Positions 33,640-46,200 of a stretch of 64,000 bases of DNA are shown piece after piece. The position numbers and the translations under genes are program-made. Under the pieces are notes generated by a model that saw only the letters and a program-made list of their open reading frames with translations, was not told where the DNA came from and made no database searches. Source of the DNA: Atherinomorus stipes. Taxonomy: Eukaryota > Chordata > Actinopteri > Atheriniformes > Atherinidae. Numbering within the stretch: the first letter of the stretch is position 1; each line of letters starts with the position of its first letter. The stretch spans positions 1 through 64,000 of the forward strand of contig JALJCO010007076.1 of NCBI GenBank assembly GCA_023101725.1, read 5' to 3'.

Positions 33640-36068
33640 GCAAAATTTACTTAAAATATCAGCAGAACACTGAGATCAAAAACACTTAAAAAATTGCCAT
33701 GTTGTTACAAAAAGCACTGAAATGCAGCACAAACACTTGGGCTTTGTGTGGCATTTTGTCAAGAGGGCATGTAGTATTGACAGTGATGGTGGAAAATGAG
33801 AAAATGCAAAAAGCTATTCAGATTTAAAAAAATACTAAGCCTCCAGAAGCAGCAGCTCTTCAGTCACCATATGAAAAGACCCAGAGTGAGGGCTGGCATA
33901 CACTCTTGGATTACAGGAAAATATGCCTTCCAAAAAAAAAAAAAAAAAAAATTACAGCACCTTTTGGCTGATGCACACTGTGTGAGAGATAGGTAAATGA
34001 ATAAATAATCATGTCAAGAAAAAGCCAGGAGGGACGAATGGGAAGGAGGGAGGGGGAAAGTGGGAGGTTGAATAGATGTTGCAGCAGATTTGCAAAATGG
34101 GTATTTAAAATCAAACATCTATAAATAGACTGTATGGCTAGATATGATTCTGTGTAACAGTAATGCATACAGCAATCAGTGCATTTCCCTGTTATACTCC
34201 CGCTTTGAAAACAAGAAAAGCTCAGTGACTAAAATTTTTAATAAGAAGACATCTGAAGAAAAGAAAAAAAAATCAACACAAAGAAAAGCTTTATGAATAC
34301 ACAGATGCCTATTTACAATGAAATCAATGGAGCGTTCAAATAACTGACAAAGAGTTTGTGAAATTAATAGATGAACAAGGCTTGTATTGAATTAGGATTT
34401 TTCTCTGTTTACTGTTTTGTTTACTTTTGTGTGGATCTAGTGCAATAAAGGCCACCAGACACAATGCAATTCAGTTTCCAAAGGGAACTCGATTTTATTG
34501 ATCTCACCTTGAGTGAAATGAATCGTGCTTCATACCCATAGTGCAGTTCACATTACTTTCAGTGTTGGAGAGACTATGGGAATACCCTGCATGTGCAATT
34601 ATTAGCCAAACAGTGTTCTCTAGGATTAATTTGGTTGTTAGAAAAACACAATGCTCTCAGTTAACCTAAACTGTTGTGGAAGCTCATACCCTGATGTTTC
34701 CCAAAAGAAAAGTTTAAACATAACTATGACACCTAAATAAGAAAAGAACAAAGACAAACCATCCAAAATAACCCTGTGTTTAAACAGTTCAGCTCATCAA
34801 GCTTTACAAAAAAAATCTATATTATTAGACCTACTGAATTAGGTGTGTTCAAGTTTAAAAAGACATAACAGGACAAAGAAACACTTTTATTCAGGGTTTA
34901 ATCATCTCCTTTTTCTGTTTTTATATATCACCAGAAAAATGGGGAAAAGGCACAATGATTTACTGAGACATGCAAATATTTCTGGAGTATATGTGACAAA
35001 AAAAAAATCCTTCCAATTAGCTTAAAAGTCAGCATTTGATATGACCCTTGAGGAGTCTTTATCAATAGTCCCCGAGTTCAGAAATGTTGAGGTCAAGGCT
35101 CTAGGGAGGATTTATCACTCACTCCTTAAGACCTGCCATTGATGTTCAGTCCTGCTCTTGTTTTGTCCCAGTTTCCATTCATTAAGAAAGGTTTCTGGAC
35201 AGCCAACCTTCAATGAAAACTGTTTCTAAAAAGGTTTTGATCAACAGTAGATGGGTCAACTGAAGATCTAGATCAGAGCACTCAATTCAGTCCAGCGAAG
35301 GCTGCAGTCCTTCAGGTTTTCAATGTATCTGCAGCGCAACCCGGCTGGAAGCGTAGACTGTGGTCCTAGAGCATGCAGGTTAGAAACTTTTTCCAACTTC
35401 AGACTACGTCTGCACTGCACCGGAAAATGTGACCATACCACATGACTAAAAAACTATGCAGATTAAGTGTGCAACTGGAGCTTGAGGACCTGCCTCCACC
35501 AACAACAGAACCTGGTCCTGATTGGTTTAACCTCTCACTGACGCGATCTCTTTTCAAACGGCCTCAGTATTTCATTGCAATAGACTATGTTAACGAACCT
35601 TGGACAGGTTAATGTTGAGCTGCTTCAACAAAGTAAATGAAAATGTTTTGTAGGCCACAACTTGTAGAATAACTTGTGGGCCACAAGTTATTCTACTCAG
35701 ATAAATATGAAGCTTAGCTGTAGGTTATGTCAACACGTGGCCAAAAAACTTCTCAAATCCTTTTCATAATTTGGATTTGTTTTGTTCAAAGACACTTAAT
35801 TTATTGGTGTGTATCCATACCTTTCCTCATGCAAACTTTGCACTCCCTCTCATGTTATCCATGAGCACCCAAACCCTTGATAAAAAATACTGTAACTATT
35901 AATGTGTTTAATGTGCCTTTCAGACCCTCAACACCTATAAACACACACGAATAAGGAATGAAAACTAAAAAAGTGAGAACCCACAGGATGGGGTTCATCC
36001 AAGTGGAAGGACAGTTTTGTATATTTGAGGTTGCATATTTACTAGATACAGCCCTTGCAGGACTGATT
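33640..36068. other. Non-coding, simple tracts only
   Basis: No gene or structured repeat recognised. An A19-like run lies at about 33,933-33,951. The segments around 35,250-35,600 are higher in complexity but show no protein or RNA signature. Confidence 0.4.
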
Positions 36069-36070
36069 TA

Positions 36071-36707
36071 AAGGGGAACTTTGTTTTTTTCAATCTGGAC
36101 CTATTTTCAAGCATGAAATATGTTCATTTACTAACCCAGACAGTTTTGGTGCAACTTGAATTCCTTTGATCCACTCCAGATTAGCGTATGCGCGATACAA
36201 TGGCAGTGATGGGGCAATCGCGTCCAGCCTCTAATTAAGGCATTATCTGCCAAAAACTCCTTCATTTCTCCAATGTTTTGTTATGAAACATTAGTCAAAC
36301 CCCCCGTGAGATCGAAGCAGCTTTTTCGTGGTGATTCGTCCTTTATTTACAAACTTTTTACAGCCACGGCTTTAATGACACCACTATTATGCAACACCAT
36401 AACAAGTAAATGTCTGTTAATAAGGACAAATCACCTTGAAAAAGCCGCTTCCAGCTCACAGGGGGGGGGGTCCGACTAATGTTTGGTAACAAAACATTGG
36501 TGAAGGAGTTTGTGGCAGATAATGCCTTATTTAGAGGCTGGACGCGGTTGCCCAATCTCTCCCATTATATCGCGCATACGCTGATCTCGAGTGGATCTAT
36601 GTATCTACCGAAGGAATTCAAGTTGCACCAAAACTGTCTGGGTGAGTAAATGAATGTATTTCATGCAAGAGAATAGGTCCAGATTGAAAAAAAACGAAGT
36701 CCCCCTT
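36071..36707. mobile_element. Long-arm foldback MITE, 637 bp
   Basis: The two arms, about 36,071-36,300 and 36,478-36,707, are inverted copies over most of their length. Outer ends: AAGGGGAACTTTG on the left and AAGGGGGACTTCG reversed from the right. Inner matched landmarks include CAATCTGGACC, CAGACAGTTTTGGTGCAACTTG, GCGTATGCGCGATA and CAGATAATGCCT. TA lies at both outer edges. The frames inside are by-products of the palindrome. The ends resemble those of the smaller foldback at 5.4 kb. Confidence 0.8.
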
Positions 36708-36710
36708 TAG

Positions 36711-37769
36711 CTCACTGGCTGCCATTCACGTGTTTCCACGTTAATTCAAATCTGAACGTTAACTGCCAAACACGTGTTTCCACGTTAATTAAAGGTTTTA
36801 ATCGGCGGTGCTACTTTAATCTCTGGCGGAGCTTGTCAGAGAGAACCAAGAGCTCATGTTAATTTTTTCGGTAGTTTTCATCTAATCCAGCAGATGGCGG
36901 TGTCAGACAAGCTTAAAAAAAAACCTACCAGGAAGTGATGCAATTCTATGATGCTTCCTGTGTTGTTAGCGGTTGTTAGAGCTAACCGGCTGAAGTGTGC
37001 TGGATCCTGCACCTGGGGTGAGAAAACATGGTGACCGGTCGTAATCGAAGCAGTTTAGGAGGTGGATGAAGGAGCAAAGTTTGTGGGAAAAGTGATCGGT
37101 GACGGACAAACACGATCGATCGAAGACACGGTGGAAATACAGCAGCGAAGTGCGGCAGGCTAAAAGTAAAAGTAAGTCATGCGGATGTTTCCCACGGGGG
37201 GAGGGGGGGGGGGGTACACTGTGTGTGCACCTAAGCAACGGTGAAAGGAGAATGAGGGAGGGAGGAGGAATAGAGACGTTTCTGCTCTCTGTTTCTGTCA
37301 TATATTGTGTTGTGAAACAAACTTGTTGTGACTTATTTAGCTAGTAAATAATTATTTTGCCACCAAAACTCTTTTCTCAGTGTTGTATTTGTTGTTTCAT
37401 AGAAGTAAACAGCTGATCAGATGATGAAGGTGTTACTAAAGTAAAAACATATTGGCATCAAAGACACTTTTCCACTTGAAGCGGACCTCGGCATTCAAAG
37501 CTCGTTTTCCCTGCTTTTTGGTCAGAAACAGGCATTTTCGCTGCAACAAACCCATGTTCTACTGCAGATTACTAAAGAATGGAAAAAGCTAGAAACAAAT
37601 GTTTTTTTTTTCTGATAAAAGAAGAGAGTCTAAGCTTTCCTTTGGTACATTCAGTGCGTCTATTGACATAGTACACAATATTCTGCGGATCTCCCAAAAT
37701 CTGTGAAAATGCTTAAAAATCCTGGCAATATGGAGCGCTCTGCTCGGAAAAGGTCTGGCAGTCAATGAG
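36711..37769. mobile_element. TTAA-type non-autonomous DNA element, 1,059 bp
   Basis: The left end CTCACTGGCTGCCA and the reverse complement of the right end CTCATTGACTGCCA differ at two bases. The right flank is TTAA (37,770-37,773) and the left flank TTAG, probably a mutated TTAA. It abuts the foldback at 36,071-36,707. The interior has a direct repeat CACGTGTTTCCACGTTAATT at about 36,729 and 36,771, and a G-rich run at 37,196-37,214. No transposase is visible. Confidence 0.6.
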
Positions 37770-37850
37770 TTAAGTAGGCCTGGGAATAAATGCAGCTTTA
37801 AATAGCGAAATGAAAAGAGCCTTCAGAAAGCTTGAACAACTTTAGCTTAA

Positions 37851-39122
37851 AGTGCCCCTGGCATGAAATTTGTGTTTTTTTTTTTTAGGTTTTTGATCAT
37901 ATATTTTAGATTCCCCAGCCTGCCTATGTCCCCTAAGGGGTTAAATTACAGATTTGCACTTCCTTTTTCCCTGGGTGTGTCTGCCTACATGGCAGAAGTT
38001 AGCATTCACAAATGGGCTGATTGGCAGTTCGGCCTATTTTACTCCTAGCGCAGCTTGTGACGCCATGACTTCCAGCCAATTACCTCCCTCCCCTGAACTA
38101 TACTCTCCAAGTCCCTCCCTCCGAGACCTACAACAACAAACCGAAATCACGGTGTCCAGTTCGCATCAGAACTGCTCTGTACCTGGTGTACGAAGGACAA
38201 CACCAATCTTTTTGTCCTCCCCACTGAAAAGCTTGTGGATGATTTCATTTCTGCAGGAATGTGGCGACTGAACTAACAGAAAATCTCCCTGCAGCTCCGT
38301 CTCCTCCTCAAGAGGTTATAACGGCTTCCAGCCACCACGAAGAAACACAAAGTTTCTAATAAACGTTTCTCATCATGTTCATGTCTTTTATCTCTGAGGG
38401 AAACTGATGTTTGTGATGATTCCAGTTTATAATTCTTCCCGTTGCGCGCAAGTGTTTGGCTGCATTCATAGGCAATCAGCCCTTCATCATCATTATCTTC
38501 ACTGTTTCTGTACCTCTCCGGTCAGACGAAGACAGATTTAACGAGCAGAACTAGTGTAATATATCTTTAGTATTAACTGTTAATTGAATTCGGGTCATGG
38601 GTGAAGTAAATAATTCAGGGAAACTTGTTGCTGGAATATGATGCTGTTTTTTCTTAAACACGATTCATACTCACTGCATCAGCGTCTCATGACTGCCATA
38701 CATCCTTTATAGATCCACAGAGGCTCAATACGTACTTCTTCAAGCCTGATGTGCGGCCCTGTTCAACAGAACACAGCAACCCTTTTTGTTTTGTTTTTTT
38801 TTAACTCCAACATGAGTGTGTGGAGAGGCGTGTGTCTGCAGGTTACTGCTGAGTGTATGGGTGAATGTCCCCAGGTATCTCCGTATCACTCCGCCTCCTC
38901 TTAGCCAGAGCACCATGACAACAGAAGTAAGTGTGCCTTCTGGTCCCGCCCACCGAACCTCGGTCATTGTACACCAGTGCTAACAGTAGCGCTAACTTGT
39001 AGCGCCTGCTATTCTATGACAAGGCTGAGTTACGGTGAATGATCCTTTCATACAGTATTCAGGTACTTAGAGTCTAACTAAAAAGGGACCAAAAGTCACT
39101 GGGAATTTCATACCACTGGCAC
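37851..39122. mobile_element. TTAA-type non-autonomous element, long copy
   Basis: The left terminus AGTGCCCCTGGCATGAAATT is preceded by TTAA (37,847-37,850); the right terminus AATTTCATACCACTGGCACT is its inverted copy, followed by TCAA. The first 460 bp and last 230 bp match the element at 49,080-49,758 closely, but about 580 bp in the middle (about 38,310-38,890) are missing from that second copy. The 105-codon and 61-codon plus-strand frames near 37,863-38,271 recur in the other copy as a frame of different length, so they are not conserved proteins. Confidence 0.75.
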
Positions 39123-39332
39123 TTCAAGACTTCTTCAAGATATGGCAGGACAGTCTGTTTTTCTTGGAGGCAAAAAATAAAGAAATGAAGGGGTCTAAAG
39201 ACTTGTATAGAACTGTATTTCTCTTCGTCTTCAGTAACTGTCACAAGCCTCACATACATGGAGTTCTTTTTCCTAACAAGATACTACAACTGCTGCTGCG
39301 ACTTGGTAGGATTAGGTACCTTTAACATTTAA

Positions 39333-39997
39333 AGGTTGAATATGGAACATTTTTATTAAAAGCTATATTTTAAAAAAAATAATACCTCCACAGGTCGTTT
39401 GGGGGGTGTACAGAATGAAAGTACAACATTTCCCAGAAAAATTATATTTAGCCTAAAAATAATTATAAAATAAATTTTGACGGGTTCGATAATGGCATTT
39501 TATTTACGTCTATAAGCCAATACACGCCGCCATTGTAGGTTGCCAAATGCGATCTCTGTGTGGAAACAATATTTCGGTCATAGTCAGGCCTGTGCAGGGA
39601 AAAACCGTAGAGATGACAAGTGAAGCAGCTGCTTCAGAGCCCTGGAGATGTTGTTATCTGTTTCTGAGGAGGAGTGACCTGAGAAGAGCAAAACCTGGAG
39701 TAAATTTAGGTGAAGACTTCACTAAATGGACCCACATAAACGTTTTCCACGGAGTAAAACACAGAGAAGGCGACTTTCCTCCTGGATCGGTAAGCTAGCT
39801 TGTTTGCTAACATGGCTAACGTTAGCTGTCGGTTATAAACTCCTCTGCGTTACTTGTTGGACATGCTGCTGCAGACTGTTACTTGCGTATCGGCAGTGAG
39901 CCTGGCATCCCAGCGGCTGGAGTTGTTTTTCTGCCGTTGCAACTACAACCTAGACACACGTGATGTCGCTGTTCTGTCCGTATTCCATATTCAACCT
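39333..39997. mobile_element. TTAA-flanked MITE with AGGTTGAATATGGAA ends, 665 bp
   Basis: The left terminus AGGTTGAATATGGAACA and the reverse complement of the right terminus AGGTTGAATATGGAATA agree at 15 of the first 16 bases, and TTAA lies on both sides (39,329-39,332 and 39,998-40,001). The interior has an 83-codon frame with no recognised domain. A second right end of this family is at 43,205-43,221. Confidence 0.75.
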
Positions 39998-40009
39998 TTA
40001 AATAAGTTA

Positions 40010-42615
40010 GGAAAAACTAATTAAAAAATGTAATTTAGTACAGGCAGTCAAACAGTAGCATTTTCTGTACTTTTTATTGATAGCAAATGCCTTCAGCCTG
40101 TCACAGTGAGCCACCTGAGCATCACTGAGTGACCTGACATGCATTTTGGATGCAGCATTTATGCCAAATAATAATATATATACTTTAACAGAAAGCCACA
40201 GGAATAATATGACTGCATCAACATTTTAGAGCAATATATGGCATCACCAAAAAGGCGTCATTTTCAGGGATGTCCATGGAACAACAACCTTGTACTGCTG
40301 CACACCTTATGGGATGTCTGCATGAAAACTGGGATAAAATAACTTAACACCACTGCTTGGCCCTCTAAATGCCTGAGAGCCTTTTTACATGTTACAAGTA
40401 GTAATGGCATAATTACAAAGAGGAAGAAGCCGCATTGTCCCATCTATTTGTTAACCATTGCCCAGTCTACACTTTTTATTCTGATCAGAGGTTTTACAAA
40501 TCCTGCAAAAGAGTTGATATTTGTTGTATCGACAGCATCTGGGTTAACTCAATAGAAAGTTCTTGCAATGTTGGTTCTACTAAAGATCAAGGAAATAAAG
40601 CTCAACAGTGATAATTTGGAACAACAACAACTACAAGCACATTTGATGCAACATCAATACTACATATTGAATAAATGTCCAAACACTTAACATGCAAAGT
40701 GCATCCTCAGATGACAGGAAGTGCGTTTCTATAGGCTGCAGCTCCATGAACAATGTTACGCTCAGATTGCATGACAAATTCGATTGGATGTGCTCAGTCA
40801 ATCCGACTGAGTTTACAGCAAAAACATCAAATATAGAATATAAAAAAATGCATTTCATAATCTAAGCAGAGCAACAAGTGAAGGCAAAGTTAGGGGTTAG
40901 TTTATACAATCAAACCAAAGGGTAATCAATGATATGGCACTGACTGGTTATCTCTGGTGCTTTATATCCACTTGATATGTAAGCAAAAACACCTTTTGAA
41001 CGGTCCATCCCTACCAGCTGGGGGGCTGCAGCTTCAAAAGAGTGTTAGCATCAGGGTGCCACTCCTGTGGGTGAAAAAAGCCCCAGAATGTTTTGGAGTC
41101 TACATAAAAAGAAAAAAAAGCATCAAATGAAAGGCGTGAAATTTTCTGAGCGCCAACCCTCTCAGACCACACCATCAGGTGGAGGTGCAGCCAAGCTATG
41201 CATTGCTGGTAAATACAGCCCCGCTTCTCCTTCTGGTCCAACTGTTTCCAACAAAGAATCTTCTTTTCTGTGTTCTGTGCTCCTCCCCATGATGCACACC
41301 TCTTCCACACAGTCTGCACATTTTCACACACTGGTTGCCTCCTACACATATCCCTTTAAAAAAAAAAAAAAACTAACACTTCCCCCCTCCTGTTTCTCTC
41401 CCTTGCTAGCCACAGTGTTTGCCTCGGCTCTTACCTTTTCCCCTGTAGGTCTGTGTGTCTGCTGTAATGAATTGTACTTAATTGCCAACTGGGACTTGCA
41501 GCCTTAAATATAATTCTCAGGACATTTAACCTAGGTCGATATAAATGATAAACACACCTTAATAAATGAGTTCGAGCCTGGAGCAAAGAAAACATTTTTT
41601 CTCTTCAGGCCCAGCCACTGCAGAGGTATGCAAACACACAGAATGTATTGTAAATGATTCCAAGCATTAATTACTGTCATCGCACTAAAGCATAACATCC
41701 CACATCCTGCACTTTCCGGGCATTAAAGCTTAATCTTCCTCTGCTGGAAGTTTATTATTAATCTAGGATATTAAAATAAAACAAATTAAATCATATGTTT
41801 TTACCCTTCACCAACCATGTCTTTTTTTGCATGCTCTTTTGCCAACATGGTATCAATTGATTGTTCTTTGAAATAAAAGGGAGGACAGCAGTTTTTATAT
41901 GTTGCATTATATATTTTATCTTGCCATGATAGGGGGAAGCAAACATGCTACTTGCATTTGCCAAATCTCATCTCCACGTTCTAATTCAGGGGGTCTCCAT
42001 TTTCACACATTTCACACTTCTGACGCACATTCATGCAACACTTCCTTATTCTCATGCCATATGTATCTGCTTTTCACCTCATGGTCAGACCTTGCTATAA
42101 CCAGAGAAACTGCAAAAATAAAGGTTCATCAAAGACTAAACAAACCTAATAAGGTGATAGCTACAACTTTTTCATTAAAACAATAACTTTTTAAAAAATG
42201 AAATACACCCACAGGACATACTGTATAGAGAGGTGCAGAATAATAGTATTAATTTTACCCCAAAATTGTTTTAGAATATGAATACTTGTTTTATCAATTT
42301 TGATGGGTTATATTTACACAAAATTACCATGCCAACATCAGGATTCTTAGCTGTTAACATTAGCCCCAGAGTTGCCAGCTCGATTGCTATATGTAGAATA
42401 AACATGTACCTACTCTTACTTCCCAAATTCAAGCAGACAACAAATGAAGCAGCAAAGAGGCTAAAAAGCCCTCTGGAGGTTGGCCACTTTCCTCCTGGGC
42501 ACTTGTTCATGCTAATAAATGGTTAGCTGGTTCTTTACTTTTGCTAATGCTAATTGAATGAGCAAGTGTTAGCATACCACCTACTGGAGGGGAGGAAAAA
42601 ACTTGTTGCCTAGCT
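40010..42615. other. Non-coding, nothing recognised
   Basis: No gene or clear repeat. The 146-codon plus-strand frame at 41,067-41,507 spans an A-tract and low-complexity Ser/Thr/Pro text and opposes another frame on the minus strand; I do not regard either as coding. Confidence 0.4.
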
Positions 42616-42622
42616 ATCACTT

Positions 42623-43225
42623 TTAAAGGGAAGTTCGGGATTTTTTACATAGGGCCTCATTTTCTAGTATGCCAGGGTCCTACTTATCACTGGAGACAGT
42701 TTCATCTTATTTCATCTCATATTCTCGTTACCGGTGGTCCCTGATGCTAATACTAACATAAGTTAATAAGAATCTGCTAGCCTGTCATTAATATTAATTG
42801 CATCCACTCCACAGAATACCCAAGGCAAATCAGTCATAACACATCTGTGTAAATGCTGTGTTAACAAAATAAAGTTACAAATAAAACTTACCTTGTATTG
42901 CATTACATTTTGATAGTTAATTGTCTAGGTGGCAACACATTTTTACTTCTGGTATTTGGCAGCGGAGTGATATCATCTGCTGTTAAGTGTACCAAGGAAT
43001 TTGACTGCAGTAGCGGCTACTGTAAAAATGAACACTTGCAAACCATGTTGCCTATTACTGTTCTTAATTCTGTAAACTAACAAGCTATTGAAAACGTGCA
43101 AAGACTGTGGTGCGCTTCTGTTTGTGCTCTCCTGTCTTACCACTCCAAACGCCTTCGTGGGGTTTTTTTGTTTTATATATATATATATAGCTTTTAATAA
43201 AAAATGTTGCATATTCAACCTTTAA
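42623..43225. repeat. Two TTAA-type repeat ends of different families
   Basis: At 42,624 the sequence TTAAAGGGAAGTTCGGGATTTTTTACAT looks like the left end of one TTAA-type family. At 43,205-43,221 TTGCATATTCAACCT followed by TTAA is the right end of the 39.3-40.0 kb family. The two ends do not match each other, so this is a composite of two truncated elements. A short (TA)n lies at 43,175-43,189. Confidence 0.45.
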
Positions 43226-43239
43226 TTAAATTTCATTCT

Positions 43240-46200
43240 ATATAAAGCGCAAGAACAAATCAGAAGTTGTCATTATTATTAAAAAAAATAAAAAAACAGC
43301 CCAATGTTATTCATCTCATTTAAACAGCATGCTACTTCTATCTCTACATGTCCTCTATATCACGCATGGCAGAGATCCCCCTCAATGTGTGACCACAGCC
43401 AAGCAGACTTCCACCAGTGTACAGAGAGCGCATGTGTCATGTCATCCACCTGAGGATTGGGGAAGGGTGGAAACACCCGTTCTCCTGTGAGGTGCAGCTA
43501 AAACAGTTCTCCTGCTCCAGTCTTGCTCTGGTTTTTGAAAAACTAATTTGTCAATTAACCCTCAATAAAATTGTCCTGTCTGTAAGCAAATTTTACACAA
43601 CAGATGGAGACATTTAAAAGATTACCCAAAGAAGGATCTCAACCAACATGTGGCGTTTAATGCCAAGTTGTCATTTTAGTGTGTAAAACTTTAAGGACCC
43701 TGATTAGAGATGCAATGATTGCTTTTGGCTATCATATGTCTAAAATTACAGACTTGGAGTCCAAGAAATTACCATAAATTATGAGCTGTTAATCTCCCAC
43801 CACAAACTGCGTCAAAGCTATATTGGAAAGCTCAATGACCATGGCAACTGTAACTAAGAGGAGCACAGCTTAGCAAGGCAATGATCAACATTCAGGGACT
43901 GAAATCCCACAGCACAGCTGCCACTTGTTACCAATTTAAAAAAAAAAAAAATTAAATGGTCAGAGCTATACCTTACCTTTTCATATATCAAACAAACCTC
44001 CATGTTCCCTCTGTGTCTGCAGCCAGCTGATTGACTGTGATGGTTATGACACTCATGTATAATAAAAGCGCACAAGAGGAAATGAGGGTACAGAAAAGCA
44101 GCACTGGGGCAAGTAAGGGTATATGACCAGTAGGACAAACTCCCACTCCACATCCACCTCCCTGCACTTTCCCTCCATCTCAGTCTGACATATGCTGCAC
44201 ATGCAAAGCCAGATCAAAGTAGGTGTAGCTCTTATGAATAAAAGAGTGCAACCCATCTGTGCAGCTGCAGCAAAAGAGATTCTACAGTAAGCCTGAGAGA
44301 GAAAGCAAAGCAAACTACACATGGGGTCACATAGGACCATGATGCTGCTGTGGTCCTCCCCCCTCATTGGATCAAACCCCTGGACCCTGCTGTTTTTCTT
44401 GGCAAGAAGGTTGCTTGTAGGCAAAGCCCCTGAAAATGCACAATTAGATTTAATGGATAGATAAAAATCATGTCATTTGTTGAAAAAAAGGACAAAAGTC
44501 TTTTTTTTCTGTTTCACTGATGTTCTTCTCCACATCAAAGTTGGATTCTACTTGTTCAATTTCTTATTAAAACCAAGACCACTGACATCCCAACCTTAAT
44601 GCATTCCTTATCGTTTTGTCAGCACATTAAAGATTTCATAAGAGAAAGCTTTCTGATGTGAAGTTCAAAACTTTAACTCTCATGCGATGTGAATTTCCAA
44701 AAATCATAACATAGTCTTGCGAGCTTCTGCCTTTCCCAGCATCGGCAGGGAGCTGGAGCTCTCAAGGTTGGCACAAACCTGCCTGAATATCAGAGATGTA
44801 ATATAGCTGCTAGCCAACTGCTGAGGACACAGCGAGTGCTGGATCCAGGAAAGTTGTGTGAAGGGATTACTGGTCTGAATGATAAAGCAACAAAGTTACT
44901 TACTAAAGGAAGCCCGGTAATATTTAATCAGTTTCTTGCTGTGTACAAATCTCATTAGATGCTCAAAACCAAAGAGTAAATCCAACTTTCCAAATTTTGA
45001 GGTTTCTTTTTCCTGTATAACTCAGCTCATCTGGTACCAAGAACACGGACTTTGTAAATCATTTTAATATTAATGCCATATATTAAATTAGCCATCTACT
45101 CTGTTGCTCTATTTCTTGAACACCCAACTTGCTTTAATCTGAAAGCAGAGTGTAATGTATAAAAATGACAAAATGACCCTCCTGCTGGCATTTTAAGGGC
45201 TACATGCAACCGAAATGATCCTGAAGTAAGAAGTGAGTTTGTTTTGACTGAACTGAAATTAATAAGTCTTTAATCTCAGAGGGAGAAAGTAATATTCTAA
45301 TTCATTATTTCCATCAATTTACGCTGCAACAGTATAAATACTGCGAAGCTGGATTATAGCAGGATGTTCTCATCTGCAGGTCTCAGGCAGTGAGAATAGG
45401 GGATTTTACATTGTCCTCTCTGGTCTACATTTTCCACAAGGTTGTATGCTCAATCCCACAATCTTCACTCTTCAAGCACGGTTGTGAAACTTGTGGGCAA
45501 CACCATTGATGATGCAGAGGACTAAAAAATTCCCACCTGATGAAGAAAGCCCAATGAAGGATTTTCATCCTCGCAAAGTTAAAAAAAAAAACAATCTGGA
45601 CTCTCCTCTCAGCTGCTCACAAACTTCTACAGAGCCACAACAGGGTGCCTCCTCTGTTTGACCATAATGGTAGCTATTTTATCTATTTTATCACAATCAA
45701 TCTGATCAGAGATTCCAGCTGACAGGTTTACACGGACACTGGAAAAATTGATCCAATCAGTTGTGTTTACTTGATAGACAGATTTAAGGTCCACAATTGT
45801 AATGCTTTTGGCATGCGCAATCAGGCCTGGAATTTTGTCATTTTAAGGGAAAGGCTACTTGGCCTTTGGTACTGTTGACTTTTTGAGGGCACAAAGGGCA
45901 AATATCAGTGCAAGGCGGCCATCAAATAAAACAGTAAAGTCAACGGTCAAGTCAATTTTAAGTCTGCAGTCATAATTAATTTAGCTTAAAGATTGAGGAT
46001 TACATTTGTAATAAATAAAATGCCTTTAAATTAAATGAAGTCGTTAATTTCTCAGAATTGTGTTGATCTTTTTATAATGTTCTTTCACAGTAAAATGTTT
46101 TGGTGGTCGTTGATGTAAATGTTTCAAACTGACTGACAGAAGCATTTTTAGAAATATGGAAAAAGACATTTGTAGAATTCACTTCAGGTCTAATATGAAT

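Noticed and set aside
41067..41507. Plus-strand 146-codon frame with an opposing minus-strand frame of 112 codons
   Set aside because: Lysine runs from A tracts and Ser/Thr/Pro-rich text without domain, splice or conservation evidence.
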